From Paenibacillus wulumuqiensis (GTDB lineage Bacteria; Bacillota; Bacilli; Paenibacillales; Paenibacillaceae), in NCBI RefSeq assembly GCF_000971965.1, contig NZ_KQ040795.1:228464-292463 (forward strand): a stretch of 64,000 nucleotides of DNA, given 5' to 3'. Position 1 is the stretch's first letter, and each line of letters opens with the position of its first letter. The notes beneath the pieces were generated by a model. The model saw only the letters and a list, made by a program, of their open reading frames with translations, was not told the origin of the DNA and made no database searches. This document shows positions 33,406 to 42,173 of the stretch, one piece after another. The position numbers and the translations under genes were made by a program.

Positions 33406-34821
33406 ATGTTAAGAACCAAGATTATCTGTACAATGGGACCCGCTTGTGACTCAATTGAGATGCTGAAGGAAATGATCAAGGCCGGCATGACCGTAGCGCG
33501 CCTGAATATGGCTCATGGTGAGCTGGAAGACCATGTGATGCGTATTCGTAACGTACGCCAGGCAGCAGCCGAACTGAATACCTTTGTACCGATCATGATG
33601 GATATCAAGGGACCGGAAGTACGCATCGGCAAATTAAAAGAAGCTTCCTTTGAGCTGCGTACAGGCAATCAGCTGATTCTCACGACTGAAGAAATTCTCG
33701 GTGATGCAGAGCGGATCGGCGTTAACTATCCGCAGCTGAACCAGGACGTTCATGCAGGCGATCGCATTCTGCTGGATGATGGTCTGATTGATCTGACTGT
33801 ACGTGAAGTACGTGACAGCGAGATTGTCTGTGAGATCGTCAGCGGCGGCACGATCAAGCCTCGTAAAGGTGTCAATCTGCCGGGTATTCATACTTCCCTG
33901 CCGGGCGTTACCGAGCGTGACGTGATGCATATCCACTTTGGACTGGAGCAGAACATCGAGATGATCGCCGCTTCCTTTGTCCGCAAAGGGGATGATATTC
34001 GCGAGATCCGTGATATTCTGGCGAAAAACAATGCCGAAGACGTACAGATCTACTCCAAAATCGAGAATGCCGAAGGTATGGAAAATCTCGATGATATTAT
34101 CGAAGCTTCCGACGGTATCATGGTTGCCCGTGGTGATCTGGGCGTAGAAGTGCCAATCCAGGACGTACCCGCTCTGCAAAAAGAAATGATCGATAAATGT
34201 AACGTAGCCGGCAAACCGGTTATCGTCGCTACCCATATGCTGGAATCCATGCAAGTGAACCCGCGTCCGACCCGTTCCGAAGTGAGTGACGTGGCCAATG
34301 CGGTGCTGCAGGGTGCAGACGTTATCATGCTGTCCGGGGAATCCGCTGCGGGTAAATATCCGGTACAGTCCGTACAGACGATGGCTGCCGTAGCCAAACG
34401 TGCCGAGAGCATGCTGGATTACCAGGAACAGTTCTCCCGCAAAAGAGCGCTGCAATCCACCAATATTACCGAAGTGATCAGCCAGGGCGCGGTAAGTGCA
34501 TCCCTGGAACTGAACGCCAAAGCAATCATCATTTCCACGGAAAGCGGCTTTACCGCGCGCATGATCTCCAAATACCGCCCAAGCGCTCCGATCATCGCCG
34601 TGACGCATAATGATGCGGTACTGAACAAAATGTGCCTGCTGTCCGGCGTCATTCCGGTCAAAGGCGAAGCGGTATCCAGCACGGATGAGATGTTCGAATC
34701 GGCGATCCGTAATGCCGTAACAACAGGTCATATCTGTGCAGGCGATATCGTCGTTCTGTCTGCCGGTGTACCGATCGGTCAATCCGGTAATACCAACCTG
34801 CTCAAAATCCAGCAGGTATAA
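33406..34821 (+). CDS. pyk: pyruvate kinase-family protein with altered potassium-site residues
   Basis: A 471-residue cytoplasmic glycolytic enzyme by family: phosphoenolpyruvate plus ADP gives pyruvate plus ATP. Catalytic Lys218 (IYSKIENAEG) and the MVARGDLGVEVP and HMLESM segments are in place. Several motifs differ from canonical pyruvate kinases. RLNFSHG is RLNMAHG (Ala36 for the K+-binding Ser), LDTKGPEIR is MDIKGPEVR (Ile67 for the K+-binding Thr), and ATQML is ATHML. The protein lacks the extra C-terminal domain found in main Bacillus pyruvate kinases. It may be a second, specialised isozyme with changed cation dependence (inference). TTAAGGAGG lies 8 bases before the ATG at 33406; an open stretch of 38 codons upstream has no support. 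A strong terminator follows. Confidence 0.87.
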   Translation: MLRTKIICTMGPACDSIEMLKEMIKAGMTVARLNMAHGELEDHVMRIRNVRQAAAELNTFVPIMMDIKGPEVRIGKLKEASFELRTGNQLILTTEEILGDAERIGVNYPQLNQDVHAGDRILLDDGLIDLTVREVRDSEIVCEIVSGGTIKPRKGVNLPGIHTSLPGVTERDVMHIHFGLEQNIEMIAASFVRKGDDIREIRDILAKNNAEDVQIYSKIENAEGMENLDDIIEASDGIMVARGDLGVEVPIQDVPALQKEMIDKCNVAGKPVIVATHMLESMQVNPRPTRSEVSDVANAVLQGADVIMLSGESAAGKYPVQSVQTMAAVAKRAESMLDYQEQFSRKRALQSTNITEVISQGAVSASLELNAKAIIISTESGFTARMISKYRPSAPIIAVTHNDAVLNKMCLLSGVIPVKGEAVSSTDEMFESAIRNAVTTGHICAGDIVVLSAGVPIGQSGNTNLLKIQQV

Positions 34822-34871
34822 TCAGTTCCATCTGTTCTTTATTGTTTCTACACATGTACCCAAACAAAAAT

Positions 34872-34917
34872 AAGCCTCCGGATAGATCATTTGCGATGAT
34901 CCATCCGGAGGCTTTTT
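34872..34917 (+). terminator. terminator of the pyruvate kinase gene
   Basis: AAGCCTCCGGAT / ATCCGGAGGCTT with inner GATCA/TGATC, followed by T. Confidence 0.94.
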
Positions 34918-35071
34918 CCATTTTGCAAATATTTTATTATACAGTTGGGCACATCTCCTGATGTGTTTCATAAAAATGATATAATCGAACAGATAACTTT
35001 TGTGCGAATTTGGCAAGGATGAGAAGCAAGAGAAACGTCGTATTTCCGTATTTGGAATGAGGAGGTGCCGC

Positions 35072-35416
35072 ATGCAGCCGTTTACCAGACAAGCAATAGA
35101 AGTAATTCTTGCCATTCCCGAAGGCAAAGTGATGACATATGGACAGGTAGCCGCTGCCGCCGGCAGTCCGCGTGCCGCCAGACAGGTCGTTCGGATACTG
35201 CACTCCATGAGCCGCAAACATCATCTGCCCTGGCATCGTGTCGTCAACAAGTATGGAGAGATTGCCATCCAGGAGGATGAAGCGAACTTTATGCAGCGTA
35301 CCCTGCTGGAAGAGGAAGGCGTGACATTCAACCTGCAGCAGCGGATTGATCTGTCAACATACGGTTATACCCCGGTGGAACAGGAAACTACTGATCCCGT
35401 CAGGGAAGATGAGTAA
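35072..35416 (+). CDS. alkyltransferase-like protein (ATL, PWHR type)
   Basis: A 114-residue protein equal to the DNA-binding half of O6-methylguanine-DNA methyltransferases. It has the helix-turn-helix (MTYGQVAAAAGSPRAARQVV), including the Arg finger region, followed by the active-site motif. That motif is PWHRVV, with Trp54 where the methyltransferases have the acceptor Cys (PCHRV). It therefore cannot take up an alkyl group. Proteins of this kind bind O6-alkylguanine, flip it out and hand the lesion to nucleotide excision repair. GAGGAGG lies 6 bases before the ATG at 35072. It stands alone. Confidence 0.9.
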   Translation: MQPFTRQAIEVILAIPEGKVMTYGQVAAAAGSPRAARQVVRILHSMSRKHHLPWHRVVNKYGEIAIQEDEANFMQRTLLEEEGVTFNLQQRIDLSTYGYTPVEQETTDPVREDE

Positions 35417-35551
35417 CTGTTCTATACGAACCCGGTAATGAATAACAAAATAAAGGTTATACGTGATCAGAGCTGTAGCTTATAACAATAAGCGATTGTT
35501 AAGCTGCAAACTGTAAATTGCAAGAATCTGCGTTAGCACAGCTGAGAGCGC

Positions 35552-35618
35552 AAAAAAGCGGTTCGCCTGTACGATATCCTGTCTGCACTGCAGCAGAATA
35601 TCCCCAAAGCCAACCGCT
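35552..35618 (-). terminator. long nested hairpin, terminator of the cupin gene
   Basis: On the minus strand AGCGGTT pairs with AACCGCT followed by six T. Inside, arms at 35573-35587 and 35589-35602 (GATAT, CTGCA) form a second stem. It lies 61 bases past the cupin stop. Confidence 0.72.
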
Positions 35619-35679
35619 GATCCAACAACAATGTGGGTTTTACAACTCTCCCAACTATCACTTTATGTCCAAAATGAAC

Positions 35680-36015
35680 TTACACCGTTCTAACAATATC
35701 CTCACGCACGGGAGTAAACGTATCCAGCAGAACGCCCGGTGCCAGTGCACGTGCAGAATGTACTGCCCCTGCCGGAATATTCAGCGCCTTGCCTGCATTC
35801 AGTTCATACGCTTTACCGTCAATCACAAAGCGGAACAGACCTTTCATGCAGTAGGTCATCTGCTCATGCGGATGGGAATGCTCAGCGCTCTGTGCGCCAG
35901 CCTCAAAGTGAACTTCCATCATCATCAGGGAAGCGCCCGGTTCAAATACCTTACGCCGTACTCCCGGCTCCACCAGTTCCCAGATCCCAATATTGCTCAA
36001 GCTTGTGTTTATCAT
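35680..36015 (-). CDS. small cupin-domain protein
   Basis: A 111-residue single-domain cupin. Cupin motif 1 is HSHPHEQMTYCMKG with the metal-binding His-His-Glu pattern, and motif 2 is LNIPAGAVHSARAL with its His. Small cupins of this type bind a metal and either isomerise or oxidise small sugars or phenolics, or just sense a ligand; the substrate is unknown. GAGGAGG lies about 10 bases before the ATG at 36015. Monocistronic. Confidence 0.87.
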   Translation of the reverse strand: MINTSLSNIGIWELVEPGVRRKVFEPGASLMMMEVHFEAGAQSAEHSHPHEQMTYCMKGLFRFVIDGKAYELNAGKALNIPAGAVHSARALAPGVLLDTFTPVREDIVRTV

Positions 36016-36222
36016 TTCTTACATCTCCTCCTCTTTGTTATTAATTTGTTCATTTACTCAACAGCAGATGTTATATTGATAAGCTCCGATTCATGTGATA
36101 CATATTGTACCACTTTTTTGAAACAAAGAAACAGTGTATCATTTCACAAATAATAAAATAAATAACTAGTTACTTTTTACCATTATTATTGGAAAAAGTC
36201 GATTTTTAGCGGTTGTAAGACC

Positions 36223-36259
36223 AAAAAAAGACCAGAATTCGAATTTTCCGGTCTTTTTT
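36223..36259 (-). terminator. terminator downstream of the SDR gene
   Basis: AAAAAAAGACC and GGTCTTTTTT pair around an inner GAA/TTC stem, giving a T run on the minus strand. It lies about 120 bases past the SDR stop. The rest of the 36016-36378 gap is A+T-rich with no gene seen. Confidence 0.85.
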
Positions 36260-36378
36260 ATAACACATTATCCCACAAATATGACACACTATTGTCACAT
36301 TCAATTTAAAATAAAAGGCTGATTGAGCTCTATGCCGATTAACGAATTTTACTGTATGCCAAATAGCACCAGCTGCAG

Positions 36379-37167
36379 TTAATAAGCGCGGATCGTGCCG
36401 CCATCCACTAGCAGCGATTGTCCGGTCACATACGTATTGGCAAAAGAACCATAAAAAGCAACCATCCGGCCAAATTCCTCCGGTGTTCCCAGCCGACCAA
36501 GCGGAATCTGCTGCAGTGATTCGGCCTGAATGTCCTCAACCGGCCTCTGCTCATTTCCGGCACGTCTCTGATCCAGCTCCATAATACGATCAGTCGCAAT
36601 TCGGCCGGGAGCGACCGTGTTGATCAGAATACCGGCTGATGCATACTCCGAGGCCAGACTTTTGGTCAATGCCTGAATACCGGCACGGAATACATTGGAG
36701 AGAATCAGTCCGTCGATCGGCTGCTTGACCGAGGAAGAAGCGATATTCACGATACGTCCACCGCCTGCAGCCTGAAGTGAGGGGACAGCTGCTCGAATCA
36801 GCCGGATCGTGCTGAGCAGATTCAGTTCAAAAGCACTCTGCCAGCTGTGGTCACTCATATCTCCAAAGTTACCGGCTGGCGGCCCTCCTGCATTGGTTAC
36901 CAGCACATCGAGCCGACCATATGCCTCCAGTGCGCTTTGGATCCCCTGCTCGATCTGTTCCGGATTGCCGACATCCATGCAAACCGTGTTCACGCGCTGG
37001 CTGGTGACCGACTTAATCTCCTCTGCCGCTTCTGCCAGATGGTCCAGACTGCGGCTCGCAATCGTCACCAGTGCCCCTTCCCTGGCAAACTCCAGTGCAC
37101 TTGCCCTTCCCAATCCCTTGCTGCCTGCTGCTACAAATACCGATTTTCCATGTAAGCCGAGTTCCAT
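36379..37167 (-). CDS. SDR family oxidoreductase lacking the classical Tyr-x3-Lys
   Basis: A 262-residue short-chain dehydrogenase/reductase-fold protein. The Rossmann nucleotide motif (VAAGSKGLGRASALEFA), the NAGGPPAG motif and the IVNIASSS strand with the catalytic Ser are present. At the place of YxxxK it reads SNVFRAGIQALTKSLA, so Tyr is Ser and Lys is Arg. The C-terminal NTVAPGRIATDR and the closing LLVDGGTIRAY are normal. This variant occurs in a subgroup of bacterial SDRs whose reaction is unclear, so I do not assign a substrate. I take the ATG at 37167 with AGGAGGAAG upstream; the longer ORF from 37311 adds an unrelated 48-residue lead. Confidence 0.87.
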   Translation of the reverse strand: MELGLHGKSVFVAAGSKGLGRASALEFAREGALVTIASRSLDHLAEAAEEIKSVTSQRVNTVCMDVGNPEQIEQGIQSALEAYGRLDVLVTNAGGPPAGNFGDMSDHSWQSAFELNLLSTIRLIRAAVPSLQAAGGGRIVNIASSSVKQPIDGLILSNVFRAGIQALTKSLASEYASAGILINTVAPGRIATDRIMELDQRRAGNEQRPVEDIQAESLQQIPLGRLGTPEEFGRMVAFYGSFANTYVTGQSLLVDGGTIRAY

Positions 37168-37348
37168 TGTTCTTCCTCCTGTTCCTGCAGTGGATGATAG
37201 TGATTTTTTTGCAAATCGTATTTTGTAGAATTCGCTTTGAAAAGCAAGCGTTTTCTGATAATTCATTATGAAAATGAGAACATACGAGCGTTTAATCGTG
37301 ATGATTTCCATTCGCCTATCTAAACTTCCAATACTAGCTCTGTCGTAT

Positions 37349-37378
37349 TTTACAAATCCGGCCTATAATTATTATAAA
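37349..37378 (+). promoter_or_regulatory. promoter candidate before the HD-GYP gene
   Basis: TTTACA (5 of 6) and TATAAA (5 of 6) at 18-base spacing, about 170 bases before the start codon. This is the best promoter-like pair in the 379-base gap. On the other strand, a GAAAAGC/GCGTTTTC inverted repeat at 37240-37257 upstream of the SDR gene is weakly cre-like. Confidence 0.35.
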
Positions 37379-37546
37379 TTTGTGAAGAAATGACGATATA
37401 CTTTATATACTGTCCGCATATATGCCCCTACTTTTGCACTCATCCACATACATAGTCATTCTACGGCAGTTTATACGGAAGTGAATCATGTGGCCAGTGC
37501 CGATCTTATGAGTGGCTAACTCCAGAACAGATGGAAGTGACAAATA

Positions 37547-38656
37547 TTGAGGCTATTACCAATCACCTCGCTCCAGCCCGGGATGCGACTCGCAAAGAAA
37601 ATATATAACGAGGATGGCGTCGTTCTGCTCTCCGAAGGCGTAGAACTGACCTCTGGCATTATTCGCAAGTTATATAAACATGGACTGGACTATATCTATA
37701 TCCAGGATAAAGATACGGATGATGTAATTGTCCAAGATATTGTCTCCCAGGATACAAAGCGTCAAGCACTGCGCGAGATCCGCACCCATTTCCGCAGCCT
37801 CGCCGATCCTGGTGTACAGAAATCGACCTACCCGATCATCGGCAAGTCATTTTCCGGCATTATTGATACGATCATCAGTGAGCTCAGTGCGGACCCGGAA
37901 GTTATGGTTATGCTGATGAGCATGCACACCAAGGATAACTATTTGTATTATCACTCGCTCAATGTATGCATCTACACGCTTCTGCTGGGCAAAGTGCACG
38001 GTTATTCCCATAAGGAAATGAAGGTGCTGGGCATCGGCTCTCTGCTCCATGATGTGGGCAAAGCGTATATTCCAAATGAAGTGCTGTTCAAGCCGGGCAG
38101 ACTGACAGATGCGGAATATAATATCATCAAACTTCACACCGAGTACGGTTACAAAATGCTAAAAGACGAGCCCGGCATCCCGCTGCTGGCAGCTCACTGC
38201 GCATACCAGCATCATGAACGACTGAACGGCAGCGGCTATCCGCGTGGTCTGCGTGAACACGAGATTCATGAATATGCCAAATGGATCGGTATTGCCGATT
38301 CCTATGATGCACTGACGACCAGCCGGGTCTACCGGGCAGCCATGCTGCCGCACGAAGCGCTGGAAGTGCTTTATTCCGGCTCCGGCAGTCTGTACGACAA
38401 GGATATGCTGGCGGTATTCAAAAGCCGGATCGCCATTTATCCGATTGGTCTGACCGTTACCCTCAGCAATGGCTTCAAAGGGGTAGTCGTTCATATTCAC
38501 TCTGCGATTCCGCAGCGTCCCATCGTACGAATACTGTACAACGAAGCCGGTGAGCGGATCATGGCCCCCTTTGATATGGATCTATTGGCTCACCATACCG
38601 TTATGGTCACAGCGGTGGAAGGCATGAACGCCCATATGCCTGCACCTACCACCTAA
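37547..38656 (+). CDS. HD-GYP domain phosphodiesterase
   Basis: A 369-residue protein. The N-terminal about 70 residues form a small domain (LQPGMRLAKKIYNEDGVVLL) common before HD-GYP units. The HD-GYP domain (about 120-310) has the metal-binding HDVGK and the HHERLNGSGYP signature, plus the upstream HSLNVCIYT histidine and AHCAYQHH. HD-GYP enzymes hydrolyse cyclic di-GMP to GMP and so shift cells between motile and sessile states. Asn replaces the more common Asp in ER.DGSGYP. No membrane segment is seen. The start is a TTG at 37547 with GGAAGTG about 7 bases upstream. The stop (38654-38656) overlaps the stop of the convergent helicase gene. Confidence 0.88.
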   Translation: MRLLPITSLQPGMRLAKKIYNEDGVVLLSEGVELTSGIIRKLYKHGLDYIYIQDKDTDDVIVQDIVSQDTKRQALREIRTHFRSLADPGVQKSTYPIIGKSFSGIIDTIISELSADPEVMVMLMSMHTKDNYLYYHSLNVCIYTLLLGKVHGYSHKEMKVLGIGSLLHDVGKAYIPNEVLFKPGRLTDAEYNIIKLHTEYGYKMLKDEPGIPLLAAHCAYQHHERLNGSGYPRGLREHEIHEYAKWIGIADSYDALTTSRVYRAAMLPHEALEVLYSGSGSLYDKDMLAVFKSRIAIYPIGLTVTLSNGFKGVVVHIHSAIPQRPIVRILYNEAGERIMAPFDMDLLAHHTVMVTAVEGMNAHMPAPTT

Positions 38657-41600
38657 ATCATCAGCAGTTCCCGGATATCTTGCTCGGTCAGCATCGGTTT
38701 GACTTCCTGACCGGGTTGGATAATTTCGTCGATCAGATCTTTTTTGGTCTGCTGCAGTTCCAGCATCTTCTCCTCTACCGTCCCTCTGGCTACCATACGA
38801 ATGACCTGAACCCGATTCTGCTGCCCCATCCGGTGTGCCCGGTCGGCAGCCTGTTCCTCTACAGCCGGATTCCACCACAGGTCATACAATATGACCGTAT
38901 CCGCACCTGTGAGATTCAGTCCTGTTCCTCCTGCCTTAAGCGAAATCAGAAATACATCCTGTTCCCCTTCATTGAATCTTCGGCACAGCTCTACCCGTTC
39001 CGCCGAAGGCGTCGAACCATCCAGATAGAAATACGGCACATTATACTGCCCCAGCTCCTCACGAATCCGGGACAGCATCCCGGTGAACTGGGAAAATACA
39101 AGCATTCGCTTGCCGGCATCCCTGCAATCATTAATAATCTCCAGCAGCTGCTCCAGCTTGGCGGAGCCTCCCTGATAATCTTCCACAAACAAGCCGGGAT
39201 GACAGCAGATCTGGCGCAGACGGGTCAGACCGGCCAGAATACGGATCTGATACTCGGCAAAATTTTTCTCGTACAGATGTTCCAGCGTATCCTGCTGCAG
39301 CTGGGCAAGATAGGCGGCATATATCTTTTTCTGCTCCGGCAGCAGTTCGGACACATGGGTCGTCTCCAGCTTGTCCGGCAGTTCCTTTAGCACATCCGAC
39401 TTCATGCGCCGCAGTACAAACGGACGAATCCGCTTGGCAATCGTACGAGCCTCCAGATCGGCAAATTCCTTGCGCGTCCCAAGCAGGCCCGGCATAATCA
39501 CATGCATGATTGACCACAGCTCATAGACCGAATTCTCGATCGGTGTGCCGGTCAGGGCAAATCGGTGACGTGCGTTAATCTGCTTGACGGCTCTGGCGGT
39601 CTGGGTGAGCGCATTTTTGAACGATTGGGCTTCATCCAGAATCATTGTATGATAGGACCCTTGCCCGGCATATTCCACGTCCCGGCGCAGCAGCGGATAG
39701 GAGGTAATAATCACATCTACCGATAGCCCCGCACTGCCTGAGCGCTGTATCTCCTGCCACTGCCGCTCGCGTTGAGCCCGGTTGCCATCGATAATGGCAG
39801 TGCGGATATCGGGTGTAAATCGGCGAAATTCGTACTGCCAGTTATACGTCAGCGAAGCGGGAGCCACGACGATCGCCGGCTGGCCGCTGCTGCGAATATC
39901 CGATAACACGGAAGCGATAAAGGTAATACTCTGCAGCGTCTTGCCCAGCCCCATATCATCTGCCAGAATCCCACCGAATCCATAGTGGGCCAGCGTACGC
40001 AGCCACTGATAGCCATACTGTTGATAATCCCGCAGAATCGGTGCCAGCAGCGGTGGCACCGGAACATCATACAGATCGGGATTGCGAATATTTTCCAGCA
40101 GCTTTCTTACCGAGCGGTCAAACCGGACCACTTCGTTCTGATCCTGGGCATCCAGCGCCTCCAGCCCGTGAATGAGCGGTATACGGAACAATACACCATC
40201 TTCCAGCGCCTGATCATCGGCAGGCAGTGCCATTCCTGTTTTGCGGATAAAATCAGCCACCTGGCGGAACTGCTCGTCTTCGAGCGGCAGAAATGCCCCT
40301 GTTGGCAGCCGGTAATATCGGCGCTGTTCCTGCAGCGATTTGAGCACCTGCACAATCGCCGACTCCGGAATGCCATCCAGCTCAAACCTGAACTCCAGCC
40401 AGTCATGCCTCGAATCCGTATGTACCGTCATTCGCGGCGGCGCCAGTGGGTCCTGAATCCGTGATTTCACGACAGACGTGGCATAGACCTGAACGAGCTT
40501 TTCCAGCCGGGGAACGATATGATACAAGAATTCATACTCCGCTTCCTCATCGGTCAGAAAATATCCCCCCTCGGTGGCAGCAAAAGAACCTTCATCCATC
40601 AGCTGGAGGATCTGCTCTTCCCGTTCACCGTCACGCAGCAGAATCCGTTCGTCTTCCTGTGCAGGCGTAGGACTGAGCGGATTAATAATGACATCCCCAT
40701 ACTGGAATTCTAGACCTGCCAGCAGCCGGTCACGAACACGATCCAGGTAAAGTCTGGCCTGCAGCGGTGTCTGTACGACCACTTCGGATACCCGCCGGGT
40801 CATCTGCACATTGCCAAGCCGCGTCAATCCAGGGATAACCTGCTGTACGAGCGGCTCCAGTTGCTCCTGCGGAATAATGAGCCGGTGCTGATGATGATCC
40901 GAGGCAGCCAGCAGCTGCTGCAGTCCGCTCAGCCGGTGACAATCTTCTTCTTTTAGCGAGATCAATTCACCGTTATGGATCACCATCCCGTAGGATTCGA
41001 GCACAATCATCTGCTGAACGCCTTCCATGCGCAGCTGATACATGCGCGGATTCTGTTTTGGTTTTCTGCGGCTGGCGGAGGAAGATTGCTGCGGATATGC
41101 ATCTTCATCTCCATCGTCCTTTTCCAGAAGATCCAGTTCAAAATAGAGCGGCAGTGGTCCCATATGGTGGGTGATACCGGCAAAGGTCTGTCCCTGATAC
41201 TCCAGCCGTGCCACCGGTGTGCGGATCAGTGCCTGCAGCAGATTCGGCCAGTGGGAGACCGGGATCATCAATATGCGCTGGTTATGCTGCACTGCTGCTG
41301 CCGGCATGGCAGTTTTACTGCCCATACGTTTGCCGGTCAAACGGTCTGGCGGCAGCTCCGGCTGCTCATCCCGCTGAATCAGCAGCAGCTGCCGGATGAC
41401 TTCATCATCTTCCCGGCTGAAGCTGTGCAGCTCCGGATCATAGGTGAATCGACTCGAGAGTACATAGCTCGTACGGCTGCGTACACATTCCAGCAATTCC
41501 TGAATATGCTGCACCACATACGGCCTTTTCAATCCTGCTTTCATTTCCAGACCAAGCCGGTATTGTCCATTGCCATAGGCCACCGGTCTGCATATCCATT

Positions 41601-42099
41601 CGATGGTCAATGCCGTGCGGGTCTCAAAATAATTCCTTCTTCCGCCGGGTCGCTTCGGCGGGCTCGTAAACAGGCTTAGCAGTTCGGCGGCCAGCTGCTG
41701 CTCCCGGTCTGCGGCAGCTGGATGAACCGGCAATTCGGGCAGATCATGACCGGCAGCCGGTGTGCTGCTGTCTGTACCTGCGGCCAGTACCGGCGGCAGA
41801 CCCAGCTCGCCCGACTCGTAGACATGGATCATCACGGCGGCTACATGCTGGCAGTAGGCGGTATACGAAGCCAACGATGGACAGGTACAATGCGCATGTG
41901 CCTTACCGGCTTCATCAAAATGCAGACGCACCTGCTCCTGCTGATTCGCCCGGATCTGTACGCTCGCTTCATACTGCCTCCGGTGGTCATCATAGCGGGT
42001 AAAAGCGACCTTGCCTGCGCGGTAATAAGCCATTCCTTTACTGTAGGAAGTTTTGCCGCACCACAGCTGAATGGATGGCAGATTGAATTCAGTACTCAT
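38653..42099 (-). CDS. SNF2-family DEAD/DEAH helicase with SWIM zinc finger
   Basis: An 1148-residue protein. A SWIM zinc finger lies near the N-terminus (CTCPSLASYTAYCQHVAAV, C-x-C...C-x-H). A long SNF2-associated region (about 150-680) follows, then the SNF2 ATPase: GGILADDMGLGKTLQ (motif I), VVAPASLTYNW (Ia), ILDEAQSFKN (II, DEAQ) and ALTGTPIENS (III). The C-terminal helicase lobe has LVFSQFTGML, ISLKAGGTGLNLT and ADRAHRMGQ (motif VI). Bacterial proteins of this kind are dsDNA translocases thought to remodel protein-DNA or RNA polymerase complexes, though their precise role is unsettled. AGGAG lies 7 bases before the ATG. It overlaps the 3' end of the HD-GYP gene by 4 bases. Confidence 0.9.
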   Translation of the reverse strand: MSTEFNLPSIQLWCGKTSYSKGMAYYRAGKVAFTRYDDHRRQYEASVQIRANQQEQVRLHFDEAGKAHAHCTCPSLASYTAYCQHVAAVMIHVYESGELGLPPVLAAGTDSSTPAAGHDLPELPVHPAAADREQQLAAELLSLFTSPPKRPGGRRNYFETRTALTIEWICRPVAYGNGQYRLGLEMKAGLKRPYVVQHIQELLECVRSRTSYVLSSRFTYDPELHSFSREDDEVIRQLLLIQRDEQPELPPDRLTGKRMGSKTAMPAAAVQHNQRILMIPVSHWPNLLQALIRTPVARLEYQGQTFAGITHHMGPLPLYFELDLLEKDDGDEDAYPQQSSSASRRKPKQNPRMYQLRMEGVQQMIVLESYGMVIHNGELISLKEEDCHRLSGLQQLLAASDHHQHRLIIPQEQLEPLVQQVIPGLTRLGNVQMTRRVSEVVVQTPLQARLYLDRVRDRLLAGLEFQYGDVIINPLSPTPAQEDERILLRDGEREEQILQLMDEGSFAATEGGYFLTDEEAEYEFLYHIVPRLEKLVQVYATSVVKSRIQDPLAPPRMTVHTDSRHDWLEFRFELDGIPESAIVQVLKSLQEQRRYYRLPTGAFLPLEDEQFRQVADFIRKTGMALPADDQALEDGVLFRIPLIHGLEALDAQDQNEVVRFDRSVRKLLENIRNPDLYDVPVPPLLAPILRDYQQYGYQWLRTLAHYGFGGILADDMGLGKTLQSITFIASVLSDIRSSGQPAIVVAPASLTYNWQYEFRRFTPDIRTAIIDGNRAQRERQWQEIQRSGSAGLSVDVIITSYPLLRRDVEYAGQGSYHTMILDEAQSFKNALTQTARAVKQINARHRFALTGTPIENSVYELWSIMHVIMPGLLGTRKEFADLEARTIAKRIRPFVLRRMKSDVLKELPDKLETTHVSELLPEQKKIYAAYLAQLQQDTLEHLYEKNFAEYQIRILAGLTRLRQICCHPGLFVEDYQGGSAKLEQLLEIINDCRDAGKRMLVFSQFTGMLSRIREELGQYNVPYFYLDGSTPSAERVELCRRFNEGEQDVFLISLKAGGTGLNLTGADTVILYDLWWNPAVEEQAADRAHRMGQQNRVQVIRMVARGTVEEKMLELQQTKKDLIDEIIQPGQEVKPMLTEQDIRELLMI

Positions 42100-42173
42100 A
42101 AGTATGCTCCTATCCGGCTGTATCGTTCAGCCTTTTTTTACCTTGCAGCTATTAGGATCGGCATCTGCATAGA

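Noticed and set aside
33634..34782. 382-codon open frame antisense to pyruvate kinase
   Set aside because: The sense strand encodes a full-length recognised enzyme. The antisense product is low in recognisable structure and has no start signal.
35518..36153. 211-codon rightward frame across the cupin gene
   Set aside because: It is antisense to a clear cupin with both metal motifs and crosses its terminator hairpin.
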